16,570 nt of DNA from Morganella morganii (GCF_003996855.1 NZ_NRQY01000002.1:757587-774156), one strand, 5' to 3'; shown: positions 1-9,036, numbered from the stretch's first letter. Notes: generated by a model not told the origin, from the letters alone. Numbers and translations are program-made.

Positions 1-2168
1 TTTAACGAGACGTTTCCGGCGTTATTTGTGGCGTTACGGAGAAGATGCTGCGGCATAAACGAGGTTTTCGATTTCATATCATTGAATCCGGCAACCGCCG
101 TTTCCATGATGCCGCCGCCCCCGGGAACCCCGCCGCCTGTGCCGCCGGTAATCGTCGGATCCGGTGCACCGGTGATAGCTGCCGTCACCAGCTCTTTCGG
201 GTAAGGGAACTGCCCGTCATTTTCGACAATTGACATCGCGCGGATAAGCGCATACATCACCTCGGTATCATTGAGGTCGAGCTTATCGTTGATACCGACG
301 CCCATTTCCTCAGAGACACGTTTGCCATACGCAGCAGGATCATTTTTGCCGTGATTTTTTGGCGCCCACAGACTGACAATTTCACTGATAGTCTGCAGTT
401 TTTTCCTGCCTGCCGCATCCGAGGTGCCGTTAAAATACATCATCAGTTGCCGGACATTACCCTGCAGCCCCTCATAGGCCGAGTTATACACCGCAAATGC
501 GCCCCCTGATTCTTTCCGGGCACCGCGCTGTTTTGCGAAGTTCATATTGAGCGGGTTGTTGTTTCTGACGCCGCGTGCTGCACCATCCAGCGTGGAGTAA
601 TCCGCCCCGCCTGCTGACCCGAACCCCAGCTTTTGCAGCGCCGTATCCACGGTGCCGTTACGCATAAAGGTGCCAATCTGGCTTGCAAACGGGATAGGGA
701 TAATACCCCCGGCCTGTTGCAGCACAATTCCGGCTTTAGTGGTCAGGCTGTCAGTCGCCTGGTATTCCTCAACCGCTTTTTTCAGCCTGCCTATATTCCC
801 GGCCAGCTCACCGGTCATTTCGCCCATCTTTCCGAAGTCCATCTGATCCAGCAGCTTCTGATGGTAAATCAGTAACGCCCCCATTCCGGCGATAATCAAA
901 CCCGGCCATCCGGCTAATAACGCAAGTGACGCACCAACGCGGGTGACGGTACCCAGAATGCTGAACAGCCATTTGCCGCCCAGAAACAACGCAAATCCCC
1001 AGAATACTGTTTCCCATCCGCCGACTGACGTGATGATCTCCTGAATATATCCCCAGACCTCTTTGAACGTTTCTTTGACTGACTCAATCGTACCGGTCCA
1101 CTGAGACCAGTCTATGGCAGATTTACCGCCCTCTTTCCAGGTCTCATAGTCATCCCAGAGCAGAAACAGTGCGGTCAGTGCGGTCAGTGCGGTCAGTGCG
1201 GTCAGTGCGGCGATCATCAGCCCCACCGGAGATGTCAGAAAGCCTTTATTGAGCGCCCACCATGCCGCCAGCACCAGACCAAATGTCTTAATCATACCTT
1301 TGGTGCTTTCGTCCAGTCGTTCCCACCAGCCCATCAGATCACGAATGCCTCTCACTGATCGGTACACGAAGTGCTCAAGAATATCGGACAGCTTCAGGAT
1401 GGCGCCGGTCACCTTCAGGATAAATTTTTCTATCAGCGGAAAGTTCTGAATAAACAGCTTTGTAAACCGCTCAATGCCCGGCGTCAGTACCCGCGCCAGT
1501 TCTGCGCCGATTTTATCCCTGCCGATCCCCATTGCGGCTTTCATCTTTGAGAACTGCGTCATAAACGCATTTCCCTGTTTTGCTGCTGCGTCAGGGTTAA
1601 AGCCCATGGCTTTCATCATCAGGGCGTATTCTGATGAATAACCATGAATGCCGCGCCGCATTGCCATCAGGGTGTTTTCATCAATTCCCAGCATACCGGC
1701 GTACTGATTGGCCCGGTACATCGGCATTTTAGCCAGTTTGTCGCCCAGCAGGGCAACCAGTGACGCGGTATCACGCAGTCTGCCGTTGGCGTCCCGCGTC
1801 TGGATACCCATGTTGCGCAGGAACCCCTCGCCGCCCGGATTATTGCGCAGGAAAGAGGCCAGCCGCTCAACTGACTGGCTGAACCCGTTAACATCACCAC
1901 CAGCCTGTTTGACCGCATACCCCAGAGAACGGATGTTATTTGCGGTCGCACCGGTACGCTGAGACTGCCAGTACAGTTTATCCAGCCCGTCAGATATCTT
2001 TGCCGTGAACCCCACAATGGTCAGCGCGGCGGCCTCAATTGCGGCACCGGCTTTCATTGCTTTCGATGTGACATCCCCGAGAACCGAGGAAAACTTTTTC
2101 GCCCCGGACTCATCAACATCAAAACCGAGGGAGACCAGGAAGTCCCTGAGTGTTTCAGCGCTGCTCAT
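1..2168 (-). CDS. Phage tail tape measure protein, 3' end beyond window
   Basis: The frame is open from the ATG at 2168 to the left edge, giving 722 codons with no stop, so the C-terminus is outside the window. The start has a Shine-Dalgarno-like AAAGG seven bases upstream. Large size, position directly after the tail chaperone, and hydrophobic segments (about residues 291-306 and 389-430) fit a tape measure, which sets tail length and helps DNA cross the inner membrane. Residues about 320-334 are an (Ala-Leu-Thr)n tract from a 9-bp tandem repeat. Residues about 531-650 begin with RGVRNNNPLNM, a motif seen in lysozyme/transglycosylase-like phage proteins, suggesting an embedded cell-wall-degrading domain; this is by resemblance only. 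A Gly-rich linker (VPGGGGG) follows at about residue 680. The start overlaps the end of the frameshifted chaperone frame by 14 nt. Identification as a tape measure is confident; the muralytic domain is inferred. Confidence 0.88.
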   Translation of the reverse strand, partial: MSSAETLRDFLVSLGFDVDESGAKKFSSVLGDVTSKAMKAGAAIEAAALTIVGFTAKISDGLDKLYWQSQRTGATANNIRSLGYAVKQAGGDVNGFSQSVERLASFLRNNPGGEGFLRNMGIQTRDANGRLRDTASLVALLGDKLAKMPMYRANQYAGMLGIDENTLMAMRRGIHGYSSEYALMMKAMGFNPDAAAKQGNAFMTQFSKMKAAMGIGRDKIGAELARVLTPGIERFTKLFIQNFPLIEKFILKVTGAILKLSDILEHFVYRSVRGIRDLMGWWERLDESTKGMIKTFGLVLAAWWALNKGFLTSPVGLMIAALTALTALTALTALFLLWDDYETWKEGGKSAIDWSQWTGTIESVKETFKEVWGYIQEIITSVGGWETVFWGFALFLGGKWLFSILGTVTRVGASLALLAGWPGLIIAGMGALLIYHQKLLDQMDFGKMGEMTGELAGNIGRLKKAVEEYQATDSLTTKAGIVLQQAGGIIPIPFASQIGTFMRNGTVDTALQKLGFGSAGGADYSTLDGAARGVRNNNPLNMNFAKQRGARKESGGAFAVYNSAYEGLQGNVRQLMMYFNGTSDAAGRKKLQTISEIVSLWAPKNHGKNDPAAYGKRVSEEMGVGINDKLDLNDTEVMYALIRAMSIVENDGQFPYPKELVTAAITGAPDPTITGGTGGGVPGGGGIMETAVAGFNDMKSKTSFMPQHLLRNATNNAGNVSL
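1167..1210. repeat. 9-bp tandem repeat inside the tape measure gene
   Basis: About 4.9 direct copies of CAGTGCGGT (plus strand) occur head to tail. The unit is a multiple of three, so copy-number change would add or remove Ala-Leu-Thr triplets in the tape measure without breaking the frame. The repeats are identical, which suggests recent slippage. Confidence 0.95.
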
Positions 2169-2388
2169 GTTTGTACCTTTCTATTGTTGCCTCGTTTTCC
2201 GCTTCAACGTCGAGGAAGTCATTCATCAGCGCAATATCCGCGAGCGATACTGTGCCATCGAGCAGCGATTCATACCGGCACATTCCCCGGCCGACCGGAC
2301 GCAGCAGGTAATACCGTCCGCCGGGGAGTGTCTCCAGCTCAATGCTGCTTGTCAGGCTTGCGCGTCGTTCTCTGGTGGTGCGGGAAAA
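2155..2388 (-). CDS. Tail chaperone -1 frame extension (GT-like), expressed by frameshift
   Basis: In the -1 frame relative to the upstream chaperone there is an open stretch of 76 codons ending in TGA at 2157-2155, which overlaps the tape measure start. It reads like real protein, with segments such as PGGRYYLLRPVGRGMCRYES and SLADIALMNDFLDVEAENE, resembling the small protein encoded after tail chaperones in related phages (DUF6889-like, by memory). No ATG, GTG or TTG lies in this frame before the internal ATG that starts MCRYES, and the frame has a stop before the slip site, so the full product needs entry from the upstream gene. The slip site is the seven-T run at 2391-2385 read as agT TTT TTT. 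A -1 slip would give a protein of about 215 residues (139 shared plus 76). This parallels lambda G/GT. The coordinates give the part downstream of the slip. Confidence 0.75.
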   Translation of the reverse strand, partial: FSRTTRERRASLTSSIELETLPGGRYYLLRPVGRGMCRYESLLDGTVSLADIALMNDFLDVEAENEATIERYKHEQR

Positions 2389-2801
2389 AAACTGCCGAGG
2401 GAGTCCTTAATCACGTATCCGACAATCTGTAACAGCTCAATGCCGTTGATATCGTCATACATCAGGACGCCGCCTGAATAGATTTTTGACCACTGGTTGC
2501 CGGTCTGCCGCGTCACCACATCCAGACAGATATCATTGATTTCTTCCCGTGATTTTTTATCCAGTGTTCTGACTGCAGTAGTCAGTGCGGGAAGGATAAC
2601 CGGCAGAGAATCCATGAGTTTTGTTTTACGGATATCAGCGATTTCATCACCGCCGGTACCGTCTTCAGATACCGGTAATATATCCTTCAGCAGGGGAGCT
2701 ACCGCACTGAATGCAGGAACCAGCGCGAACGCCAGATCCTGCTGCTGAAATGCGTCCAGTTTCCCGGATCGGTAAGTGTTGCCGTTAATCATAAATTCCA
2801 T
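2352..2801 (-). CDS. Phage tail assembly chaperone (G-like)
   Basis: A 149-residue protein encoded between the tail tube gene and the tape measure, the normal place for the chaperone that coats the tape measure during tail assembly. The start overlaps the preceding stop as TGATG, indicating translational coupling, and GGGGAC upstream can serve as ribosome-binding site. The protein is mixed alpha with no membrane segment. The final 12 codons follow a run of seven T (FFPAPPENDAQA at the C-terminus), and the -1 frame beyond this is long and protein-like, so this is probably the short product of a frameshifting pair. Family identity is by position and size; I did not recognise a catalytic motif. 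Confidence 0.8.
   Translation of the reverse strand: MEFMINGNTYRSGKLDAFQQQDLAFALVPAFSAVAPLLKDILPVSEDGTGGDEIADIRKTKLMDSLPVILPALTTAVRTLDKKSREEINDICLDVVTRQTGNQWSKIYSGGVLMYDDINGIELLQIVGYVIKDSLGSFFPAPPENDAQA
2385..2391 (-). promoter_or_regulatory. Programmed -1 ribosomal frameshift slippery site (T7)
   Basis: Seven consecutive T on the coding strand lie 10 codons before the chaperone stop, in the phase T TTT TTT, which allows tandem slippage of both tRNAs by one base. The -1 frame is then open for 76 codons. The position at the end of the tail chaperone and the lack of a separate upstream start in the -1 frame support programmed frameshifting. No stimulatory structure was established. Confidence 0.7.
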
Positions 2802-3241
2802 CAGAACGTCCCCAGCAGAGTGTCAGTTTTACCGCAGTCAAAGACCCACGATACGGTGTTACCGGTTTTGGCATTCTGCCAGTCAGGAATGCGCTTAAAT
2901 GCGACTGAGCGGCAGACGGTGACATCATTGCTGACCTTGTTGCGGATAGTAATGATGTTATTTCCCCAGGTGGCCGAGGAAGCAGACTGCAGGTTATACA
3001 TCATGCTGAGTTTGGCGTTGGCCGGACTGGTTTTCAGTAACACGACCGTGACCGTGCCGCCCTTTCCGGCATGAAGTGAATGCATAACCTCACCGTCAGC
3101 CCCCACTGTCATGGTGTTTTTATCTTCCACCATGGAAACGGTGATCCCCTCTTCGGAAACCCCGGCGCCATAGCCAAGCTCAAACAGGCCACCCACCCCG
3201 GTGATAGAGGCGGATACATCAATAAAAGAATATGTAGACAT
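2801..3241 (-). CDS. DUF3277 family phage structural protein (probable tail tube)
   Basis: A 146-residue protein with the DUF3277 pattern: N-terminal STYSFIDVSASITGVGG, central KTSPANAKLS, and C-terminal DWQNAKTGNTVSWVFDCG. Located after the DUF3383 gene and before the tail chaperone, the same place as the tail tube gene in contractile-tailed phages. Start ATG at 3241 is preceded by AAGGTG at four bases spacing. It ends one base into the next start (TGATG). The role as tube subunit is inferred from order and size. Confidence 0.85.
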   Translation of the reverse strand: MSTYSFIDVSASITGVGGLFELGYGAGVSEEGITVSMVEDKNTMTVGADGEVMHSLHAGKGGTVTVVLLKTSPANAKLSMMYNLQSASSATWGNNIITIRNKVSNDVTVCRSVAFKRIPDWQNAKTGNTVSWVFDCGKTDTLLGTF

Positions 3242-3249
3242 GATTCACC

Positions 3250-4713
3250 TTACCGGTTCACGTTAATGATAATGTCGCTGTAGTGGATTGCGCCGGCGAG
3301 TTTAATGGCACACTGAATAACCGGCGCCTTACGGGCTTCACGGTCGGACTGTGCCTGTGTTGACACCGGCGGCGCATAAACATAACTGCCTTTTGTCAGC
3401 ATATCGCCGGTACTCAGCGCCCCGAACGGGTCTCCGCCCCAGATGCCCGGCGCAACAAGTCCGTTAGTTACCGCCTGATCAAGTGACTGCTCAACATTGG
3501 TCAGCAGAGAGGTTACCCCCTCATCGGTCTGCGGAATTTTGGTTGTGCGGGTATACAGCAGGTTGTACAGATTGTTCTGCACGTAGTTTTGCAGCCAGTC
3601 CAGCCCGTGGCGTTCATCAATGAAATCGCCGTTGGACATCACCCCCTGCTGGATAATGGCCGTGTCATTCTGATACTTCACAAACACGTTGCCGTTTTTG
3701 GCATCAATAGCGGCGGCCTGCGATACGCGCAGGGTTTCCGCCGTGACAGTCGGTTCCTGCTTAAATTTCAGGGTGATAGTGGTGTTATTGCCGTTAAAAT
3801 TCACGGTAAACATGCGACCGAAAAGTGAGGCGGCCACGTACTTTTTACCGGATGTGTACTGCCAGAAGGTGCGGGAATAATTCCCGGCTTTCAGTTTTGA
3901 GCCGATATCAGTATCAATATCCGCATCCAGCACAGTGGTGTTCATTACTGTGTGGCCGTAAATACGTGACAACGGATCGGACTCAATCAGGTCAGCAACA
4001 GCCAGCACATCATCATCACTCAGACTGTCATCGGCGATAATCAGACCGTACCAGCCGCCGGAAATATCCGACATCACCGCAACGGCTTCCTGTACAGTTT
4101 CTGCCTCCTGCGGTACCACGATCAGACCACCGGCATTTTCATCCAGCTTCATCAGGCTGCCGAGGTATGAGCCATCCGTACCCGCTGACGGGTAACCCAT
4201 CTCACCGGCTTTAGTCAGCGTGACGGTGAAGCGCTCACCGGTCCATACCACCTGTGCGTCGGTCAGCTTTTCAGACACCCGTTCAGCCACGCCATTCAGG
4301 TTCGTTTCGGCGGTCAGATCCACACCGCTGACTTTGACCACCTTACCGGCGATGCTGATATCAAAAGAGCCGTCAGCAATCGTGTTAAAATTCGCAACAG
4401 CCTGCTCTGCTTTGGTCAGAATGGAGCCGCGCAGCATGGCCATTGTGGCGGTTTTATTCCATTTACCCACGAAACAGTCCACCGGGCGCGGCGACTGAGA
4501 GTAATAAAGCTGTGCGGCTTTGTATTCCGGTGAATCGATGCCGAAGTCGGCCAGAATTTCATCGGGTGATTTGTACTGGCGGATGCGCTCGTGTGCATCA
4601 ATCACATTACCCGCCCCGAGGATCAGCAGGGACCCGAAGTTGCGGGACTGAGCAGCACGCGCAGCCATATTCACCGTCACGTTGACGATGTTAGAAACAG
4701 GTAATCCCTGCAT
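3250..4713 (-). CDS. DUF3383 family protein (probable contractile tail sheath)
   Basis: A 487-residue protein that matches DUF3383: N-terminal [16 protein letters not shown], then [31 protein letters not shown] and a C-terminal basic/hydrophobic strand ending NVNR. This family lies immediately upstream of the tube-like DUF3277 gene, and length and order fit a contractile sheath, so the phage is probably a myovirus type. The start at 4713 has GGAG eight bases upstream. The frame is intact. That it is a sheath is inferred from order; the DUF name is confident. Confidence 0.87.
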   Translation of the reverse strand: MQGLPVSNIVNVTVNMAARAAQSRNFGSLLILGAGNVIDAHERIRQYKSPDEILADFGIDSPEYKAAQLYYSQSPRPVDCFVGKWNKTATMAMLRGSILTKAEQAVANFNTIADGSFDISIAGKVVKVSGVDLTAETNLNGVAERVSEKLTDAQVVWTGERFTVTLTKAGEMGYPSAGTDGSYLGSLMKLDENAGGLIVVPQEAETVQEAVAVMSDISGGWYGLIIADDSLSDDDVLAVADLIESDPLSRIYGHTVMNTTVLDADIDTDIGSKLKAGNYSRTFWQYTSGKKYVAASLFGRMFTVNFNGNNTTITLKFKQEPTVTAETLRVSQAAAIDAKNGNVFVKYQNDTAIIQQGVMSNGDFIDERHGLDWLQNYVQNNLYNLLYTRTTKIPQTDEGVTSLLTNVEQSLDQAVTNGLVAPGIWGGDPFGALSTGDMLTKGSYVYAPPVSTQAQSDREARKAPVIQCAIKLAGAIHYSDIIINVNR

Positions 4714-4716
4714 AGA

Positions 4717-5256
4717 TTATTCTCCGAAAAAAGTGACAGAGGCGTCGGTAAGCGTTTTGATGCCGTACCCGCGCACGACCTTACGGCGCAGTGTTACGGT
4801 GATGTCGTAGCGTCTCACCCACTGATTATTGATGAGCTCGGGAAACGGTGTAATGCCGGAGTGACGAACGACGGACAGACCATTACGGCCCAGCTCGTCA
4901 TTATTCTGTGATAACGAAATCCCGTCCCGGAAACGGGTAATATAACGCTGACTCCCCGGCCCGTAGAATGATGCCATGCATTCAAATTCTTCATGTCGCC
5001 ACAGTTCGGCTGACTCAGCGTCGTTCGGCACTATGGCCGGACTGCTGTCTTCCGCCATCCCGGTGATCCCGAATCCGCACCAGTTTGTTTCAGGTGGCAG
5101 TTGGGCAGGTTGTTTTGATACCCAGCGCGGCAGCACCCGCCCTTTTTCAAGACCGGATACTGCACGAACCCAGCGGCTGATCAGGCGTTCAGGTTCTTCG
5201 TCATAAACCGGCTCACTGTCCGGCAGCAGCCATCCCAGGGTTTCTGATGAGGTCAT
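4717..5256 (-). CDS. LIC_12616-like phage neck/tail terminator protein
   Basis: A 179-residue protein located between neck proteins and sheath, where the tail terminator (which caps the tail and sets the joint to the head) is normally encoded. The residues WCGFGITG near the middle and a C-terminal YDITVTLRRKVVRGYG strand fit the LIC_12616 family as I remember it. The start overlaps the preceding stop by four bases (ATGA) with a strong GGGGGAG upstream, so it is translationally coupled. No signal peptide or membrane segment. Confidence 0.72.
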   Translation of the reverse strand: MTSSETLGWLLPDSEPVYDEEPERLISRWVRAVSGLEKGRVLPRWVSKQPAQLPPETNWCGFGITGMAEDSSPAIVPNDAESAELWRHEEFECMASFYGPGSQRYITRFRDGISLSQNNDELGRNGLSVVRHSGITPFPELINNQWVRRYDITVTLRRKVVRGYGIKTLTDASVTFFGE

Positions 5257-5636
5257 GATGCTCCCCCGTCAAACGGGATGAGTTCACAGTGTGCCTGGAC
5301 AAAGCCGCGCCCGTATGCGGTATAGGGATCGACTGATTTCACCAGGTAATCCCTGCCCTGGTATTTCACCACATCCCCGAGATGATCTTTGTCACCCGCC
5401 GTCAGTGGCGTGATGGTGACAACCAGAATGCAGCCGGTAACAATCTGACCGGACATGCGCATCTGAGCCTCAACTGACCGGTCAACGGTCACCACTCCGG
5501 CAAAAGGTTTTGTAACCTCACTGCCTGCGGCAGGATAACCGTCATCATCAACCCCGGCGAATCTCCGCGTGTAGGTCAGTGACCGGTCACAAAATCGCGG
5601 ATTGAACAATACGCGGGTGACGTCAAGTGTCGGCAT
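5253..5636 (-). CDS. Head-tail joining-type protein, internal start within a fused frame
   Basis: A 127-residue segment starting [17 protein letters not shown] and ending [16 protein letters not shown]. It is in the same reading frame as the neck gene before it, with no stop between. The ATG at 5636 has an excellent ribosome-binding site, AGGAGGGG, four bases upstream. That strong site inside an open frame, the change in protein character at this point, and a size typical of a separate head-tail joining gene argue that this is translated on its own. Residues about 95-118 ([20 protein letters not shown]) look like a small beta-barrel connector. It overlaps the next gene by four bases. The exact family was not recognised. 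Confidence 0.7.
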   Translation of the reverse strand: MPTLDVTRVLFNPRFCDRSLTYTRRFAGVDDDGYPAAGSEVTKPFAGVVTVDRSVEAQMRMSGQIVTGCILVVTITPLTAGDKDHLGDVVKYQGRDYLVKSVDPYTAYGRGFVQAHCELIPFDGGAS

Positions 5637-6185
5637 TATTCCCCTCCTCTTATTTCTGACCACGTAAGTTATTGACTGCCTGTATTTTCCGGTGTCAATC
5701 AGTGGTCTGGCATTTGCATTATTCGGTTCATTACCGGCGGCGCGGTTTTTCAGTTCCCTGATGGCACCCGTGCGTCTCCGGCGGGCGCGTGATGCCACTG
5801 TATCGTCAGCCAGCGGAATGAAATCAGCATTAGTGATAAAAGCCTGTACACCGTTCACTGCCATCTGTCCGGCACGGTTCAGGGCGTTTTCTGCCTTACT
5901 GATATTTCCGTCGAGGATGGCATTTGCCGTAGTCTTCAGTTCGGTTACCGTTTTTTCATCAACAGACCGGACGCCCGGCTGCAGATGCGGACGCGCCGGT
6001 ATATTTTGTGCCGGTGATCCGGTTTCATTCAGATAACCTATGGCCGCATTACCGAACGGCGTATCCTCCCTGTCGCTGTCTTCTGCCGGAATACCTACCA
6101 GTACATCACGATCCCCGAGGTGACGCAGTGCCTCAAAAACCTTTTCAGCATTATCAATCCATGTACGTATTCCGCTTTTTTTCAT
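5253..6185 (-). CDS. Neck protein (HK97 gp10-like) in frame with the downstream joining protein
   Basis: The frame beginning at 6185 runs for 310 codons. Its first 183 residues resemble head-tail neck/gp10-type proteins: [40 protein letters not shown], then a long helix, then [20 protein letters not shown]. Such proteins usually end about here, but instead of a stop the frame goes on through RRGIMPT into the next protein. The start overlaps the previous stop (ATGA) with GGAGG nine bases upstream. The full-length product would be a fusion of two connector proteins. Whether this is the normal state in this phage or a lost stop cannot be told from one sequence. Confidence 0.75.
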   Translation of the reverse strand: MKKSGIRTWIDNAEKVFEALRHLGDRDVLVGIPAEDSDREDTPFGNAAIGYLNETGSPAQNIPARPHLQPGVRSVDEKTVTELKTTANAILDGNISKAENALNRAGQMAVNGVQAFITNADFIPLADDTVASRARRRRTGAIRELKNRAAGNEPNNANARPLIDTGKYRQSITYVVRNKRRGIMPTLDVTRVLFNPRFCDRSLTYTRRFAGVDDDGYPAAGSEVTKPFAGVVTVDRSVEAQMRMSGQIVTGCILVVTITPLTAGDKDHLGDVVKYQGRDYLVKSVDPYTAYGRGFVQAHCELIPFDGGAS

Positions 6186-6589
6186 ATCTGGCGGCCTCCG
6201 GCACCGAACAGCATCAGCAGATCATAAAATTCGGCACCATACCGGCTGTTATTCCAGAATCCGGCATCAGGGTTAAGCGTCATGCTGTTGTCATAACTGA
6301 CGCTGACCTTATCAACGGATTCAGAAGATACCACTCCGGTGACAGCACCACCGACCCCGCCCATGGCAGCAGACACATTATCTGCATCCCAGAGTGTGAG
6401 GTAATGCACAACAAACAGCTCCACCCAGTACGGGAATAACTCCCTGCCGGATGATTTTTCACTCAGGAGTTTATCGGCGAGATTAAGACGGAATGTGATC
6501 TGGCTGTCAGGAAACCGGTCTTTATCCGCAAACAGCGGAAAATCATTTCTTACCTGTTCTATTGTCGGCAGTGCCTGATTTCTTGCCAT
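6182..6589 (-). CDS. DUF4054 family head-completion protein
   Basis: A 135-residue protein with the DUF4054 signature: [19 protein letters not shown], then an [12 protein letters not shown] helix and a C-terminal [15 protein letters not shown]. This family is encoded after the major capsid and acts as a head-tail adaptor by position. I chose the ATG at 6589, because GGGAG is six bases upstream; a GTG one codon earlier is less likely. It overlaps the end of the preceding gene by about 47 bases and its own stop overlaps the next start (ATGA). Confidence 0.8.
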   Translation of the reverse strand: MARNQALPTIEQVRNDFPLFADKDRFPDSQITFRLNLADKLLSEKSSGRELFPYWVELFVVHYLTLWDADNVSAAMGGVGGAVTGVVSSESVDKVSVSYDNSMTLNPDAGFWNNSRYGAEFYDLLMLFGAGGRQI

Positions 6590-6890
6590 CACCGGCTCCC
6601 GTCTGGTTTGTATCAGATTGGTTTTTCAGTGTTTCGATCTGGTGTTTAAGAACAGCTATCTCCTGTTCATTTTCTTCCAGACGAACCCGCAAGGCCGTAT
6701 TTTGCTCCTGAAGTTCGGCGGATAACTGCCGGTAATCCGGAGCGCCATCAGCTGACAGCACATTACTGTGCGCCAGGGTAAACCAGTGTTCACCAACTTC
6801 TTTACTGACTTCATGAACACCCGCAGAAAGGCTGATCACCTCCCCGCTTTCCATCGTAAGATTAAACGGTGTATTCACCTGAATTTTCAT
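6543..6890 (-). CDS. STY1053-like phage protein with coiled coil
   Basis: A 115-residue protein starting [18 protein letters not shown], with an N-terminal beta-rich part containing HWFTLAHS that resembles STY1053-family phage proteins, then a heptad-rich helix (about residues 55-95, containing [18 protein letters not shown]) and a polar Lys/Gly tail. The start at 6890 has GGAG six bases upstream. A longer frame beginning at 6929 would overlap the capsid end and the terminator, so I rejected it. It lies just behind an intrinsic terminator following the capsid gene. Function is unknown; its position suggests a virion-associated or assembly role. Confidence 0.72.
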   Translation of the reverse strand: MKIQVNTPFNLTMESGEVISLSAGVHEVSKEVGEHWFTLAHSNVLSADGAPDYRQLSAELQEQNTALRVRLEENEQEIAVLKHQIETLKNQSDTNQTGAGDGKKSGTADNRTGKK

Positions 6891-6903
6891 GACCAACTCC
6901 ATT

Positions 6904-6925
6904 AAAAAAGCCCCCGGAGGGGCTT
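6904..6925 (-). terminator. Intrinsic terminator after the major capsid gene
   Basis: On the minus strand a 7-bp stem AAGCCCC/GGGGCTT with a four-base loop TCCG is followed by a run of T. It sits directly after the capsid gene and before the 6890 start, so it could lower transcription of downstream genes relative to capsid, unless a Q-modified polymerase reads through. Confidence 0.85.
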
Positions 6926-6928
6926 GCA

Positions 6929-7876
6929 TCAGATACCGTCGGTATAGGACAGTGATTCACGATAGACCGGCTCTACTGCGCCGAGTTTGCCGTAGTAAGC
7001 GACCAGCTGATACAGACCGCGGTACTGCACCGGAATGCTCTGAAGCGGAACCAGCGGGAAACGGACGTACTTTTTATCATTGGTGTAAGCCATCATGCGA
7101 TCTTTGCCACCAATACCGCGACCTTTCAGCCACTTAACTGCACGGATGTTCAGCGGCATACCATTCTGGTGATATGCGATGGTGTTCGTCTGCAGGTAAG
7201 TCAGTAATGACTGGTTACCGGCACTCGACACAATAGTGGATGATAACAATGCGAACTGCTCAGGCGGCAGCAGAAGATCAGTCGGCACCATGGAATAGGC
7301 AGAAGCTGCCCAGGCGTCACTGAGGATTTTATTGATACTGTCACGGATTTCATCTGCTGTAGACTGAGCCCACGGCTTCGCGGCATTATTCAGTGTCACG
7401 CTGTCAAAGTTCAGCAGACCTTTTACCCCCAGACCGTCATCGCCGATATACACCTGCTCATCCGCATCCATATTCCATTTCAGCGTCATACCGTCATGTT
7501 TTTGCGAATCGATGGGGCGACCAACCTGCTGAGCGGCCTGTAATTCAACGATAGTCCAGCCGAGTTCCATTCCCCATAACTGCAGAGGAAAACCCTCTTT
7601 CTGGATATCCACATTGATACCCGCCAGTGCTGTGGATGTTTTGCCTACCCAGTTTTTACCATTCGGATTAGCACCGGATCCCGCTGCCGCAAAACCGGTA
7701 CGGGTAAAACTGGAAATATCATCTGCGATAGAAACATCTTCACGGAACTGAATATCCCGGGTGTAGGTATACTGAACCAGTGGCAGGTTGATAGTCTGAT
7801 CAAGACGTTCCAGTTCGCCGACTAAAAAAGCACCGGCGCTGTCAACCGTCTGCTGATCGTATGTAATCATTGGCAT
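6929..7876 (-). CDS. Major capsid protein, DUF2184 family
   Basis: A 315-residue protein of the DUF2184 type: N-terminal [19 protein letters not shown], central [47 protein letters not shown], and C-terminal [11 protein letters not shown] near [16 protein letters not shown]. The family forms the phage shell. AAGGAT lies eight bases upstream of ATG 7876. It follows the protease/scaffold and cement genes and is followed by an intrinsic terminator, giving the usual high-expression position. No frame damage is visible. Confidence 0.92.
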   Translation of the reverse strand: MPMITYDQQTVDSAGAFLVGELERLDQTINLPLVQYTYTRDIQFREDVSIADDISSFTRTGFAAAGSGANPNGKNWVGKTSTALAGINVDIQKEGFPLQLWGMELGWTIVELQAAQQVGRPIDSQKHDGMTLKWNMDADEQVYIGDDGLGVKGLLNFDSVTLNNAAKPWAQSTADEIRDSINKILSDAWAASAYSMVPTDLLLPPEQFALLSSTIVSSAGNQSLLTYLQTNTIAYHQNGMPLNIRAVKWLKGRGIGGKDRMMAYTNDKKYVRFPLVPLQSIPVQYRGLYQLVAYYGKLGAVEPVYRESLSYTDGI

Positions 7877-7888
7877 ATTCTTTGATCC

Positions 7889-8380
7889 TTAAATCTTGTA
7901 AGAAATTTCAGCATTGCCGCCGGCATCACCGGAGCCGGTAAATTGGGCGTCAGGCAGCTCAACCGTTTCACCCTCAATGAGGGCATCAGAAAAAGAGCCG
8001 ACAGGCTCAGTATCTGTCGCTTTTACACGCACAAATACCTTACCGCCTTTTTTCAGTGAGCTGGCGTCTGCAACAGTCACCGTCATATAACCGCGTTTAA
8101 GCGCATCCCCCGGGAAGTTTTTCCCTTTCCCGACCTGCCGGATAAAATCAGCTGTCTCAGTCGTCGGATAAGGACGGACGTAAATACCCTGAATAACAGC
8201 TGCCGTATCCCCTTCGGCCAGCGGCACAAAATAATCACCTTCATATTTACCGGCCAGGCCATAAGCAGAGAATGCGGTATCCGATTTCAGTAATACCGGC
8301 TCAACTGTCAGATCGTGGTAACGTGAAACTGCCCCGGCAATACCCGCAGGCATCCGGTACATGTATGGTTTTGAATTCAT
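7889..8380 (-). CDS. Phage structural cement protein (Gp24-like)
   Basis: A 163-residue protein, MNSKPYMYRMPAGIAGAVSR onward, with DYFVPLAEGDTAAVIQGIYVRPYPTT, typical of small capsid cement/decoration proteins encoded between the scaffold and the major capsid. The later part contains SLKKGGKVFVRV in a beta-rich fold. It overlaps the preceding stop by one base (TAATG), with GAGG six bases upstream, so it is translationally coupled. Confidence 0.82.
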   Translation of the reverse strand: MNSKPYMYRMPAGIAGAVSRYHDLTVEPVLLKSDTAFSAYGLAGKYEGDYFVPLAEGDTAAVIQGIYVRPYPTTETADFIRQVGKGKNFPGDALKRGYMTVTVADASSLKKGGKVFVRVKATDTEPVGSFSDALIEGETVELPDAQFTGSGDAGGNAEISYKI

Positions 8381-9036
8381 TATTTACCTCTGTTAGCCCA
8401 GAAATCAGCGTTGGATTTGTTCAGGTCAGCGATAGGATTACCGGATGCACGACGGGCATCCGCAGTACGGGAAGGCGCAGTATTGCGGCTTTTAGCAATT
8501 TCGGCCACGGCGTTAAACGCCATATCTACGGTTGACTTAGGCAGCCGCTTAATTTCAGCATCCCCGACAACCATACGCACCATGCTCTGATCCGCTGTTG
8601 AAAGCACATGACGCTTGAATGCCGTCGGTCTGGCCGGTTTGGAAATATCCACCCCCGGCAGAATTAATTCAGCTTTGTAGGCCGCATCACCGGTAATATT
8701 GGTTTCTTCCTCTGAGTCTCCGGTCGGATCGTCATTGGGGTTATCCCCGGGATTGTCCGCTGTTTTACCTTCCAGTTTATCCAGCCTGGCAAGAATCGTT
8801 TTCACCCATGCCGGCGGTTCTTCATCTCCGGTCGGCATTTCCGGTTCTTCTTTCGGCAGCGGCTGCTGCGGGGTGATATTAATATTGATGGCTTTGGGTA
8901 AATCTCCCGTGCCTTCGTCACCCACCAGCGCTTCCGGTGCATTGTCTAAAACTTCCTGCATTGCGGCAGAGTCTTTGGTTCTGTGCGCATTCAGCAGGCG
9001 CTTAAACCAGGTACTGTTTTGTGTGTTCTTTGACAT
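8380..9036 (-). CDS. Nested scaffold protein, internal in-frame start
   Basis: The ATG at 9036, codon 183 of the DUF2213 gene, has GGAG five bases upstream. Translation from here would give a 218-residue acidic, Gln/Glu/Pro-rich and helical protein without the protease domain. This matches the lambda C/Nu3 type arrangement in which the scaffold is the C-terminal part of the protease made from its own start. The sequence supports the ribosome-binding site; use of the start is inferred. Confidence 0.5.
   Translation of the reverse strand: MSKNTQNSTWFKRLLNAHRTKDSAAMQEVLDNAPEALVGDEGTGDLPKAININITPQQPLPKEEPEMPTGDEEPPAWVKTILARLDKLEGKTADNPGDNPNDDPTGDSEEETNITGDAAYKAELILPGVDISKPARPTAFKRHVLSTADQSMVRMVVGDAEIKRLPKSTVDMAFNAVAEIAKSRNTAPSRTADARRASGNPIADLNKSNADFWANRGK

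Noticed and set aside
2005..2481. 158-codon plus-strand frame over the tape measure start
   Set aside because: It is antisense to the chaperone and tape measure, both better supported; no motif was seen.
6891..6929. Longer start for the STY1053-like protein at 6929
   Set aside because: It would translate the terminator hairpin; the ATG at 6890 has GGAG at the right distance.
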